A DNA stretch of 64,000 nucleotides. Origin: Clostridiales bacterium (GTDB taxonomy: Bacteria; Bacillota; Clostridia; Monoglobales; Monoglobaceae). Shown here piece after piece: positions 36,010 through 45,160 of this stretch. The notes under the pieces are model-generated. The model ran no database searches. It was given only the letters and a program-made list of their open reading frames with translations, and was not told the DNA's origin. Numbering within the stretch: the first letter of the stretch is position 1; every line of letters starts with the position of its first letter. The position numbers were made by a program, and so were the translations under genes. Where the stretch lies: the NCBI GenBank assembly GCA_019419865.1, contig JAHZIG010000009.1:1-64000 (forward strand), written 5' to 3'.

Positions 36010-36213
36010 GTGACGGCCGGAAATTCGCAAACAAGAGCCAAAAATAAGTATAACGCTAAAAATTATGACAGTCTAAGGATAATAGTACAAAAAGGAAAAA
36101 GGGATATTTTAAAAGCTATTGCCGAACAGCAAGGGGAAAGTCTTAACGGATACACCAAAAAAGCCCTACAGGCTAAAATTAAAGCCGATACGGGCGAGGA
36201 GATCGAATTATAG
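36010..36213 (+). CDS. Small ribbon-helix-helix-like protein (Arc/CopG type)
   Basis: 67 residues from GTG 36010 (AAGGGGTGG upstream). Layout NKYNAKNYDSLRIIVQKGKRDILKAIAEQQGESLNGYTKKALQAKI fits the ribbon-helix-helix fold: a strand (SLRIIVQKG), helix A (KRDILKAIAEQQ), a turn (GES) and helix B (LNGYTKKALQAKI). Similar short proteins occur on mobile elements and as antitoxins or plasmid repressors. It lies 121 nt after the hydrophobic peptide gene, may share its transcript, and is next to repeat element B. The fold is inferred from pattern only. Confidence 0.7.
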   Translation: MTAGNSQTRAKNKYNAKNYDSLRIIVQKGKRDILKAIAEQQGESLNGYTKKALQAKIKADTGEEIEL

Positions 36214-36769
36214 GAGCGGCCGACTCGCTCCGTTTTTATTTGTCCGGGAAAACTACCCCCGCGATAGTTCTCGCCAATATACCCCACGTGGGTATTTTCC
36301 CCATTTTTATACTTTTACTTAAAGTTTTCCCTATACGAAATATTATCACAAAAATAGAACTCCCCATTATTGGCGACGTTTTTACGGGCTTTGCGCCGTT
36401 TTAGGGTCAAAAATGGGGAGTTTCGTTTTCTTACAGATTATTACAAATGCATTAAATGTCCGATTCAAGAGCGACGCGCTTTGTAAAATGGGGAGTTTTT
36501 AAGCCGTTATGGGGAGTAAATGGGGAGTCTTTTTTTGAAAAAGTCCCCACAAAAAATAACGTTTTCACGGTATTTTGCTGGCGTTATGGTGAGTATGGGG
36601 AGTTTTTTTAAAATAGTTAACGTAAAAAATAAAAAATGTATAAATATATAATATAAATAAAAATATTATAAAGGAATAGGAAAACCCCACCCCACTTTCA
36701 CCACGAACAGCTCAAACGCCGTAAAAACGCTGTTTTTCATGGGGAGTTATGGGGAAGAAATGGGGAGCG

Positions 36770-36952
36770 AACGTAGCGATTAGCGATTAGAGAATAGCGA
36801 ATAGGGGTGAAAGTTGCCGTTTTAACGCCAAACGTAAACGTATACGGAAACGGAATACTCTGTTTTCCTATGCGGCTACAGAGGCCGTATCCACGCTATA
36901 GAAGCCCTTTACGCTCCTAATCGCTATTCGCTAATCGCTAATCCCTACGTTG
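36770..36952. repeat. MITE-like unit, copy 3
   Basis: 183 bp. Left end AACG, TAGCGAT, TAGCGAT, TAGAGAA, TAGCGAA, TAGG. Right end inward CAACG, TAGGGAT, TAGCGAT, TAGCGAA, TAGCGAT, TAGG. The interior resembles copies 1 and 2, including CGGCT-ACAGA-GGCCG. Confidence 0.7.
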
Positions 36953-37038
36953 CTATGCGGCTGCAGCCGCCGTTTAATCGGCTACAGAAGCGTTTTGCCT
37001 TCCTATTCGCTATTCTCTAATCCCTAATCGCTACGTTG
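36953..37038. repeat. Right half-unit of the MITE-like repeat, copy 3b
   Basis: 86 bp abutting copy 3: GCGGCTGCAGCCGC interior and right end (inward CAACG, TAGCGAT, TAGGGAT, TAGAGAA, TAGCGAA, TAGG). The left end is missing, the same arrangement as copy 1b. Confidence 0.65.
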
Positions 37039-37185
37039 ATATTCTGCTCGGGAATTACGGCGTTGTTTGAGCTTAGCGCTCCGGCTCTTTATAAAGGCTT
37101 TTCTAAAAAACTATAACGGCTCTTGCAAATCAAGCGCTTGTATTATATAATGATACAATCTGTAAAGATCGCGAGGGATAAAAAT

Positions 37186-37638
37186 ATGGATCTATGGATC
37201 GAAAAAGTAACGGACGACAAAAAACGCTATCTCGATCTGCTCTTGCTCGCGGACGAGCAGGAGTCCATGATAGACCGCTACCTCGAGCGGGGCGATATGT
37301 ACGTTCTGAAAACGGACGGCGGCGACGCGGCGGGGGTCTGCGTCGTAACGGACGAGGACGGCGTTTTGGAGATAAAAAATATAGCGACGCGCCCCGAGTT
37401 TCAGCGAACAGGCTTGGGCGGGGCGTTGATTGAGTTTATAGAGGATACCTACAAGGATTCCTACGATATATTGCAGGTCGGTACCGGAGATTCGCCGTTG
37501 ACGATCCCGTTTTACGAAAAATACGGCTTTAAGCGCTCGGGCGTCGTCAAGGATTTCTTTACCGACAACTACGACCGGCCGATTTTTGAAGCCGGCGTCC
37601 GGCTCAGGGATATGGTATATCTTACAAAGCGTATCTGA
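37186..37638 (+). CDS. GNAT-family N-acetyltransferase
   Basis: About 150 residues. Acetyl-CoA-binding motif A: VLEIKNIATRPEFQRTGLGGALIEFIEDTY, followed by PLTIPFYEKYGFKRSG, the usual C-terminal motif B. The substrate is unknown. The open frame reaches back to 37123, but ATG 37186 has GAGGGA upstream and fits the fold's first strand (MDLWIEKVTD). It stands directly after repeat element B. Confidence 0.87.
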   Translation: MDLWIEKVTDDKKRYLDLLLLADEQESMIDRYLERGDMYVLKTDGGDAAGVCVVTDEDGVLEIKNIATRPEFQRTGLGGALIEFIEDTYKDSYDILQVGTGDSPLTIPFYEKYGFKRSGVVKDFFTDNYDRPIFEAGVRLRDMVYLTKRI

Positions 37639-37774
37639 CGGCTAAACCGCGTCCGAGCTCTGGGCGCTACGGGCAAAACCGCCGGCTGCGCTTTGAATGC
37701 GGCTTATGCCGCGCTTATTATAAACTTGGCGCCGATATAGCGCCGCGATTAACTGTGTATAAAGGAACAATGTT

Positions 37775-38725
37775 ATGAATATTGGAACGTTAAAACTAAG
37801 CGGAAACGTCTTTCTCGCTCCGATGGCGGGGGTCACGGACAAGGCGTTTCGGTTGATAACAAAGCCGTTCGGCCCCGCGCTCATGTACACCGAGATGGTC
37901 TCGGGCGCAGGGCTGTGGTATAAGAGCAAGAAGACAGCCGAACTGCTCGACGCGTCGGACGAAGAACAGCCGCTCTGCGCCCAGATATTCGGCCGCGACC
38001 CCGACGTCTTAGCGTCGATAGCCGTCAAGACGCTCGAATTCAACGTTAAGATGTTGGATATAAACATGGGCTGTCCGGCTCCGAAGATCGTAAATAACGG
38101 AGACGGCTCCGCTTTGATGAAGGACCCCGAACTCGCCGGAAAAATCATTAAGGCGGTATCGAGCGCCGTGGACGTTCCGGTCAGCGTAAAATTCCGCAAG
38201 GGCTGGGACGATAGCTCGGTAAACGCGGTCGAATTCGCCAAGATAGCCGAGGAAAACGGCGCGGCCTGCGTAACCGTCCACGGCCGCACGAGAGAGCAGT
38301 TCTACAGCGGGACCGCCGACCTCGATATAATCCGTGATGTAAAACGGGCGGTAAGCATCCCGGTCGTCGGAAACGGCGACGTTACGGACGAAAGATCCGC
38401 CGAGCATATGCTCAAATACACCGGCTGCGACGGGATAATGATAGGCAGAGCCGCTCAGGGCAATCCGTGGATATTCAGCCGGGTAAACCATTATCTAAAG
38501 ACCGGCGAGCTCCTGCCCAAACCGACGCTCGAAGAGCGCGCGCAGACCGCAAAAAAACATCTTGAGCTATTGGTAAAATACAAGGGCGAGCATAGGGGCG
38601 TATTAGAGGCGCGCAAACATATGGCCTGGTACTTCAAAGGCTTTCCCGGCGGCGCGAAACTCAGAGAACGCATAAACTCCGCCTCGACGCTCGAGGAGAT
38701 GACGGCGGCTCTGCCCGTCGTCTAA
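37775..38725 (+). CDS. dusB: tRNA-dihydrouridine synthase (DusB-like)
   Basis: 316 residues, full length. FMN barrel with LAPMAGVTDKAFRLITKPFG, LDINMGCPAPKIVNNGDGSALM (catalytic Cys), VSVKFRKGWDD, CVTVHGRTREQFYSGTADLDII, VVGNGDVTDERSAEHML and GIMIGRAAQGNPWIF. It reduces specific uridines of tRNA to dihydrouridine using NADPH. A terminator hairpin with T-run follows its stop. Confidence 0.93.
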   Translation: MNIGTLKLSGNVFLAPMAGVTDKAFRLITKPFGPALMYTEMVSGAGLWYKSKKTAELLDASDEEQPLCAQIFGRDPDVLASIAVKTLEFNVKMLDINMGCPAPKIVNNGDGSALMKDPELAGKIIKAVSSAVDVPVSVKFRKGWDDSSVNAVEFAKIAEENGAACVTVHGRTREQFYSGTADLDIIRDVKRAVSIPVVGNGDVTDERSAEHMLKYTGCDGIMIGRAAQGNPWIFSRVNHYLKTGELLPKPTLEERAQTAKKHLELLVKYKGEHRGVLEARKHMAWYFKGFPGGAKLRERINSASTLEEMTAALPVV

Positions 38726-38756
38726 ACGCCGGAGACTACGCTTCGGCGTTATTTTT
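38725..38756 (+). terminator. Terminator of dusB
   Basis: AACGCCG (38725-38731) / CGGCGTT (38744-38750), then ATTTTT; it overlaps the dusB stop codon. Confidence 0.65.
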
Positions 38757-39162
38757 ATATTTAACGTTCAGCCTTAGCGTTCTTATTCCGCCCCGACGAC
38801 GCGCGGCGGCGCCGAACCGTATTTTCAATAACATGGACAAATTTGAGCTTGTACGACCCAAACGCGCAAGGGTCTGCGTATAAATCTCAAGGTTTGGCGA
38901 ATAACGGTCTGTCGCTTTGGCTGTCACGCTTGTCTCAGCATAAAAACGCTTATTTTTTCTCCTAAAGCAAAAAATATTATAAAATATTAACTTTCACAGA
39001 ATTTTTGATAATTATTATTTTAAAATATAAATTAAGGTATTGCTTTTTATCATATATTTTTGTATAATATCAATATAAGTATATCAACATAATTTTAAAA
39101 AATATATTAAAATTATATAAATCAAATTTTTCAAAATACAGAAAAGGAGAGAGATCAAAAAC
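38757..39162. other. AT-rich leader and promoter region of the pectin esterase gene
   Basis: About 400 bp with no supported gene. Strongly AT-rich from 38950 on; holds the promoter at 39040-39068 and the Shine-Dalgarno AAAAGGAGAG. Confidence 0.5.
39040..39068 (+). promoter_or_regulatory. Promoter of the pectin esterase gene
   Basis: TTGCTT (39040-39045), 17-nt spacer, TATAAT (39063-39068), with a leader of ~90 nt. Confidence 0.6.
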
Positions 39163-42100
39163 ATGAGAAAGCAAAAAATTGTTAGTCTGGTTCTGGCGTT
39201 TGCTTTGATATGCACATGTTTCGCAGGCTCGTTCACTTTTGTTTCAGCAGCGGAAGACGACGCCGCGGTCTTGGCCGAAGGCGCCGTTGTGTATAACTTC
39301 AGCTCGACGGATCAAGCGGACGCGGTCAACGTCAAAGCCGCCGACATATACTCGAGCCAAAGCGGATACGGCTTTGTCGAGACCGCTCAGTCGATCCCCG
39401 CGGGTTCGCCGAGGTCGGTGGATCCCGACAGGATCGTTCAGAACGAGAGCGGCGTTAGTATAACCGAGACCGAGGCTACGACCTCGTACAGCAGTTCTTC
39501 GGACTACAACTACGGCGGTATCATATTCGGATTCGACGCGGACGAACCCGGAGCTTATAAGATCACCGTAAATACGACCGAAGGAACGACCTCCGAAAAC
39601 ACGCAGATAGCCGTGTCGGGCATGGAAGCGAGAAGGATCACGGGTACCGGCGCGTGGGACGCGGCGGGGCTTGTAGCGCGCAACACGGTAGCCGTATGGA
39701 GCGGTAATTCGTGGAGCTATAACTACGTATCCGCGGACGGATATATAGAGGTCGAGGTGGAGCCGAACGCGAGACCGAATTCGTCCGGAACGACGGTCGG
39801 CATAGAGTCGATAGTCGTAGAGCCTATAGCCAACAATCCGGCCGACGGCAAGCCGACGATATTCATACTCGGCGACTCCACGCAGAAGACCTACACCTTT
39901 GAAGAGGACGGCATGAGCTCGTGGGGACAGACGATATACAGACTGTTTGACTTAGACGAGGTCAACGTCGTCAACTACTCGATGGGCGGACGCTGCATGC
40001 GTTCGAGCTACACCGAGGGCAGGCTCAACGACGTGCTTATGACCGCTAAGGAAGGCGACTACATACTTATCCACTCGGCGCATAACGACGAGAGACCGAC
40101 CGAGATAAACCAGAGATTCGGCGGCGGCTCAAACGACGAGCTCTATCCGCAGTGGCTGGATATGTACTGCGACGCCGCGACCGCAAGAGGACTAAACACC
40201 GTGCTCGTATCGGGTATGCCGAGGACTAACGACGGCGTTCCGATAACGAACTCCGCTAAACCTAACGGTTTCGATCCGGATTCGCCTACTTTCATGAAGA
40301 ACAAGGCCGCGGAGAACGCGTCCGATACCATAGAATATGTAGATCTGTTCCATCTCGCTAAGGATTATTTGGAGAAAATAGGCTCCGACGAGACCAAGAA
40401 CATCTATCTGAGCCTCGAAGCCGGCGAATCCCCGGGTAAGACCAACAGCGGTTCGTACGCTAACGGACACCCGGACGACAAGATAGACGGCACGCATTAT
40501 AAAGAAGCCGCGGGCAAGGCGTACAGCAAGCTCATAGGCGAAGATATAGTAAGACAGGCGAGCGAGACGGACAGCGTCGTTATGGATACGCTGGCGAGCT
40601 ATCTCACGGACGACGTTCAGGCCGGGAATTGGGATAACGTATTCCCCGAACAGAGGGCTAAGGACGTAACCGAGGTCGCTCTAAACGGAAACCCTGAAGG
40701 CTCGAGTTCGTACTACAGAAATCAGATAGAGAAAGCGCTTCAGCTCGGGATCATGGACACCGACGAGAACGACATGTTCAATCCCACGGACAACATGAAG
40801 ACGAACGACTTCATCGCGGCGCTCTGCGCTATCTGGAGACTCGATACCGCCGAGTTCAGCGAATTCTACGGCAGCGGCGATCTGACGCGCGAGGTCATGG
40901 CGGCTATTATTTTAGACGCTTACGAATTAAAATTCGGCAAGGCTGAGGACGGAACATGGAACAAACCCGCCTACATGACCGACTACAACGGAACGAACCT
41001 CTCGCCCGACGACCCGAACTACGATCCTAACCTCACCGGACAGAGTTCGCAGTATTACCCGCTGGTAGGCTGGGGCGTTTTAGAGGATACGAACGAAATA
41101 TCCAAGGAATACGCGGCCGACTTTATGGAGGTATATAACTTAGGTCTTATGAGAAGCGAGAAGGATCTGAGCCGCGTACAGATGATAAACGGCGCCGAGC
41201 TTGAACCGAAAGCCTACGTCACAAGAGAAAAGGCGGCTAAGGAACTGTACTTCTTATTCGGACTCGTTCAAAACATAAAGACCGAGAACCAGGTTACGCA
41301 AGTTCCCGAAAACTACGGCGGCGCGGCCGAATACGACGTTGTATATACGCCGATAGACTACGCGGCTCCCGACTATGAATTTGAGAGCGTGCATATAGCC
41401 TTCGACGGCGCCGTATCCGTTACGCTTAAGTACAACGGTTCGGCTCAGGAGACGAACAAGCTCGCGGTACAGGTAAACGACGGCGAGATACAGTACTACG
41501 ACGTTACCGGCTCGGGCGAAGTCCAGGGCATAGACGCTCGGCTCGGCGTGGGCGACACGGTTACGATGTACGTTCAAAAGAGCGATTCGGATACGACAAA
41601 GCTGAGCGCCGACAGAACGGCTACGTATCAGGAAATACCGGCTAAGGAATATATCGTCTCCACAGTCGCGGGGATCCAGAACGGAACATTGGCGCTCTCG
41701 GTACTGGGCGCGGAGACCGCGGAACTCTCAGCCGACGCTACGACCTGGTGGAAGGCGAGCGAGAGCGTTTCCACAAACGAAGTCCTGATGGAAGGTCTCA
41801 CCTCGCTCAACGACTTGACGTATACAAGAAATTCCGCGACTATCGACGGAGAAAATTTCTCGGGATATATAACCCACGCGGATGAAAACGGCGCGTTCCC
41901 GTACGATTCGAGCAGAAAGACCGCGCTCAGATTCGTCGCTCCGTCCGACGGCGTCCTCACGGCTTACGCCGTAAACATCGGAAATACAAAGAACTTCCTG
42001 ATCGGCGACGAGGAGACAAGTACGATCATTACCCAGACCACCGGAACGTCCGGCAGAGACCAGAGCATAAGCGCTCCTGTCGAGGCGGGCAAATCGTATC

Positions 42101-45090
42101 TGATAACGATCGCCGGTTCAAGGGGCAGATTCGTAGGCGTTTCGTTCACAGTGGGCGCGCCGGTCGTAACGACGACGGCGTACTCGGGCGATACGGTCGT
42201 AGTTACCGCGACGCCGAACGAAGGTTTCTTCACTGAAGAGGTGACGGCTACCACCGCCGACGGCGACAACGTTACGGTCGTCAGCGACGGCGCTAACGCG
42301 TACAGCTTCACGATGCCCGAATCCAACGTAAGCGTCAGCGCGGCGTTTGCGGAAGGTCAGGCTCCCGCGCCCGAACCGGAAAATGTGGTATACCGGATAA
42401 ACAGCGCGTACTTTGACGAAAACGGCTCCCTCTACGCGGATATCGAATATATCGGCGAGGATACCGCTCCCGCGGCTACGCTTATCGCGGCTTCGTATGA
42501 CCAAAGCGGCATAATGACCGACATGGCTGCGTTTGATATAAACGGTTCTCAAACCGTTAACGAGGCGGATATAACCAATCCCGTCGGCGGTTCCGTCAAA
42601 CTCTATATCTGGAACAATATGGAGGATATGCAGCCGCTCAGCGAGGAGAAAGAGGTCGGAGACGCGCCTCAGACCGACAGAGTCGTTTTAACTCAAGAGA
42701 GCAGCGGAACGAGAGAGAGCTTTGATACGATAACCGAGGCTTTAAACAGAGCGGCGGAGCTGAGCCCGGCGTCGGAAGACGAGCGCGTCGTGATCTCGAT
42801 GCTTCCGGGAACGTACAGAGAACAGCTCACTATAGACACGCCGTATATAACGTTTAAAAAGGCCGACAGCGCGGCCGTACACAATATAGACGCGCTCGAA
42901 GACGGCGAGAAGGATCCGACTACCGGCACGTACCTGCCCGACGATTCTCAGGAGGTTATCATAACCTGGTACTACGGCATAGGCTATCAGTATAAGAGCG
43001 TAGGCGCGGACGGCAGATACGACGCGGACTTAGCGGCAAGCTCCGCTACGGGCGCTTCGGGCAACGCGGTTCAGCGCTGGGGCGCGACGGTACTGCTCAA
43101 CAGCGGCGCCCACGACTTTACAGCCGAGGATATAGTATTTGAGAACTCCTTCAACAGATATATGACCCAGGAAGAGCTCGACGACTATGTGACCGTAGAA
43201 CCGGGCGGAACCAAACCCGTACGCAGAGCAAACAGCAACGTAGCCTCTTATGATTATAACGAGCGCGCGGCGGCGTTATACTCTCGCGGCGCGGACCGCG
43301 TCCAGATGCTGGGCTGTAAGTTCTTAAGCTCGCAGGATACCATGGGTACGGGCGCCAGAATGCTGTTCGACGACTGCTATATAGAAGGCAGGACCGACTA
43401 CATGTGCGGCGGCGGCACGGTCGTATACAACAACTGCGACCTTATGGTATACGGCTACAGCGACACTAACGGTTCGGGCACGTTCACCGCGGCGCAAAGC
43501 CCGTACGTGGACGACGACTACGGCTATTTATTCAACGAGTGTTACTTAGGTCATACCAAATCCGGAGTCAGCGGAGCTACGCTCGGCAGACCCTGGGCTC
43601 AGGACGCTCACGTAACCTATAAGAACTGCGTACTTCAAGCCAGCGACACCGTCGTAGCTATCGGCTGGGCGGATATGAGCGGCAACAGAAGAGAGGACGC
43701 GTTCTTCAGAGAATACGGAACCAAACTCGCAACCGGCGCTAACGCGAACCTCAGCGGACGCCTCGACGGCACGATCCTTAACGACTGGTCAGTCTTAGAA
43801 CACAATCCGTATAACTACTTAGACGGAAACGACGGCTGGGATCCGTTAGACCTCGCAGGCGAATACGCGGGCGTTAATACGACGGCGGCCGAAACTACGC
43901 TCGAGATCCCCGAAGGAACGAGCAACCAAGTAGACCTTCCCGCGGCTCCGTCCGGTTATGAGTTTAGATGGGAGTCCAACACCGAATACGCGGTAGTAAG
44001 CGACGACGGAGCTACGGTCAGCGTGATCAGACCGGCAAACGGCGAGGAGCCTATCAGCACCACCATCACCCTCTACGTTCGCGAGACGGGCGATAATTCG
44101 ATCGGAACAAGATCGACCATACCCGTCGTGATCAGTCCGACCACCGATACCGAAAACGTATTTACGGTAAACGGAACGATCTCGGTAGACGGCGCGGCGG
44201 CAATCCAGGACGTAACCGTTCACGTGGGCTTCTACTTAGGCGGCGCGCTCATCAAACAGGTCGAGACTACCATACCCCAGGGAAGCTCTTCGGCGCAGTA
44301 CGAGGCTGCCGGAATACCCGCGGGTTCGTACGACGTAGTATTTAATTCGTTGGTAGACGAGTATAAAGTCCTCGCTCCGACCGACGGCGCTACGACCGTT
44401 ACCGGTACGGCGGGCGGCTCGAACACGATAGACGCGACGGTAAGACGTCTTGTAAATAAGGAGTTTGGCGTTACGTCGTCTCCGACCTCGATCGGTTCGG
44501 GCGCGAGCGTTACAAATAACGGCGACGGCTCCTTTACAGTAAACGGAAACGGCAGTAATGGCGGCGCGTATTGGGATCTTTCGGAGCTGATTACCGACCT
44601 CGAAGTATCCGACACAGTGGTAGTGGAATACTCCATCCAAATCGATACGGTCGCGGATAACGACAATGTTGGAACGGTAGATTTAGTCACCGGTACTCCG
44701 GGCGAATATAACTCAAGCGTCAACCCCAACAGATACAACCGTACCAATACGGGTCGTTATCAGCAACTTAATATGTTCGACGCCGCGGTAGGCGGAAGAA
44801 GCGGTACGAACGCGACCGAGCACCAGTGGCTCAACTGCGCAAACGCTAAATTCACCAACAGCGACGCCAAGACCCAGACCGCCGAAATTACGATCGATTA
44901 TAAAAATTCGAAGATGAGCGCAAGGGCGAAAGTCGCAGGCGCGGAAGAGTGGAATTCATACGACGCGTTTACGGGCTTCCCGGCAAATCCCGATAAATCA
45001 TCATTGAGCATGGCGGTTTATCCGGGCACGGCGGGCGCGAACGAGTTCGTTATCAAGGATATCACGATTAGATACGCCGTATTTGAATAA
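39163..45090 (+). CDS. Giant secreted multidomain pectin-degrading enzyme: CE12-like acetylesterase plus CE8 pectin methylesterase
   Basis: 1975 residues. Signal peptide ~1-30 (VLAFALICTCFAGSFTFVSA). A beta-rich, CBM-like region precedes a SGNH/GDSL domain (~230-465) like rhamnogalacturonan acetylesterases: G237-D-S-T240 and D442GTH445 supply the catalytic Ser, Asp and His. Residues ~485-710 resemble SLH-type modules (IEKALQLGIMDTDENDMFNPTDNMKTNDFIAAL; AYVTREKAAKELYFLFGLV). More beta modules and a bacterial-repeat domain follow (~1015-1065). Next is a pectinesterase beta-helix (~1170-1545) with Q1391-D1392, D1412 in RTDYMCGGG and R1476 in GRPW, the family's catalytic set. Ig-like and lectin-like domains end the protein. 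It would remove methyl and acetyl esters from pectin at the cell surface. Confidence 0.9.
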   Translation: MRKQKIVSLVLAFALICTCFAGSFTFVSAAEDDAAVLAEGAVVYNFSSTDQADAVNVKAADIYSSQSGYGFVETAQSIPAGSPRSVDPDRIVQNESGVSITETEATTSYSSSSDYNYGGIIFGFDADEPGAYKITVNTTEGTTSENTQIAVSGMEARRITGTGAWDAAGLVARNTVAVWSGNSWSYNYVSADGYIEVEVEPNARPNSSGTTVGIESIVVEPIANNPADGKPTIFILGDSTQKTYTFEEDGMSSWGQTIYRLFDLDEVNVVNYSMGGRCMRSSYTEGRLNDVLMTAKEGDYILIHSAHNDERPTEINQRFGGGSNDELYPQWLDMYCDAATARGLNTVLVSGMPRTNDGVPITNSAKPNGFDPDSPTFMKNKAAENASDTIEYVDLFHLAKDYLEKIGSDETKNIYLSLEAGESPGKTNSGSYANGHPDDKIDGTHYKEAAGKAYSKLIGEDIVRQASETDSVVMDTLASYLTDDVQAGNWDNVFPEQRAKDVTEVALNGNPEGSSSYYRNQIEKALQLGIMDTDENDMFNPTDNMKTNDFIAALCAIWRLDTAEFSEFYGSGDLTREVMAAIILDAYELKFGKAEDGTWNKPAYMTDYNGTNLSPDDPNYDPNLTGQSSQYYPLVGWGVLEDTNEISKEYAADFMEVYNLGLMRSEKDLSRVQMINGAELEPKAYVTREKAAKELYFLFGLVQNIKTENQVTQVPENYGGAAEYDVVYTPIDYAAPDYEFESVHIAFDGAVSVTLKYNGSAQETNKLAVQVNDGEIQYYDVTGSGEVQGIDARLGVGDTVTMYVQKSDSDTTKLSADRTATYQEIPAKEYIVSTVAGIQNGTLALSVLGAETAELSADATTWWKASESVSTNEVLMEGLTSLNDLTYTRNSATIDGENFSGYITHADENGAFPYDSSRKTALRFVAPSDGVLTAYAVNIGNTKNFLIGDEETSTIITQTTGTSGRDQSISAPVEAGKSYLITIAGSRGRFVGVSFTVGAPVVTTTAYSGDTVVVTATPNEGFFTEEVTATTADGDNVTVVSDGANAYSFTMPESNVSVSAAFAEGQAPAPEPENVVYRINSAYFDENGSLYADIEYIGEDTAPAATLIAASYDQSGIMTDMAAFDINGSQTVNEADITNPVGGSVKLYIWNNMEDMQPLSEEKEVGDAPQTDRVVLTQESSGTRESFDTITEALNRAAELSPASEDERVVISMLPGTYREQLTIDTPYITFKKADSAAVHNIDALEDGEKDPTTGTYLPDDSQEVIITWYYGIGYQYKSVGADGRYDADLAASSATGASGNAVQRWGATVLLNSGAHDFTAEDIVFENSFNRYMTQEELDDYVTVEPGGTKPVRRANSNVASYDYNERAAALYSRGADRVQMLGCKFLSSQDTMGTGARMLFDDCYIEGRTDYMCGGGTVVYNNCDLMVYGYSDTNGSGTFTAAQSPYVDDDYGYLFNECYLGHTKSGVSGATLGRPWAQDAHVTYKNCVLQASDTVVAIGWADMSGNRREDAFFREYGTKLATGANANLSGRLDGTILNDWSVLEHNPYNYLDGNDGWDPLDLAGEYAGVNTTAAETTLEIPEGTSNQVDLPAAPSGYEFRWESNTEYAVVSDDGATVSVIRPANGEEPISTTITLYVRETGDNSIGTRSTIPVVISPTTDTENVFTVNGTISVDGAAAIQDVTVHVGFYLGGALIKQVETTIPQGSSSAQYEAAGIPAGSYDVVFNSLVDEYKVLAPTDGATTVTGTAGGSNTIDATVRRLVNKEFGVTSSPTSIGSGASVTNNGDGSFTVNGNGSNGGAYWDLSELITDLEVSDTVVVEYSIQIDTVADNDNVGTVDLVTGTPGEYNSSVNPNRYNRTNTGRYQQLNMFDAAVGGRSGTNATEHQWLNCANAKFTNSDAKTQTAEITIDYKNSKMSARAKVAGAEEWNSYDAFTGFPANPDKSSLSMAVYPGTAGANEFVIKDITIRYAVFE

Positions 45091-45131
45091 GAAATAATTT
45101 TTAGAATTATTTATAGATTTCTTTCCAATTG

Positions 45132-45160
45132 CAAGGCGCCTTTAAGCGGGCGCCTTGTTT
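45132..45160 (+). terminator. Terminator of the pectin esterase gene
   Basis: Stem CAAGGCGCC / GGCGCCTTG (45132-45157) followed by TTT. The 20-nt sequence before it (TTATAGATTTCTTTCCAATT) recurs nearly unchanged at about 45329. Confidence 0.75.

Larger units (their letters stand above)
36335..37038. repeat. Repeat element B: iteron-like word array, AT-rich block and two MITE-like ends
   Basis: Non-coding, ~704 bp, same plan as element A but with word ATGGGGAGT in place of TAGTGACT. It opens ACGAAATATTATCACAAAA. Hairpin 36358-36368 / 36412-36422. Words at 36358(-), 36412, 36489, 36509, 36520, 36542(-), 36586 (TGGTGAG), 36595, 36739, 36749, 36760. AT-rich block ~36604-36680. Then MITE-like unit 36770-36952 and right half-unit 36953-37038. 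It shares with A the segments ATTATTACAA, TGCATTAAA and AACGTTTTCACGG. Confidence 0.75.

Noticed and set aside
33271..37038. Insertion sequence with transposase
   Set aside because: The units have good terminal inverted repeats but no coding capacity and no convincing target duplications; described as MITE-like repeats instead.
32926..37038. CRISPR array
   Set aside because: The repeated words are 8-9 bp, on both strands and unevenly spaced; there are no constant repeats with unique spacers and no cas genes.
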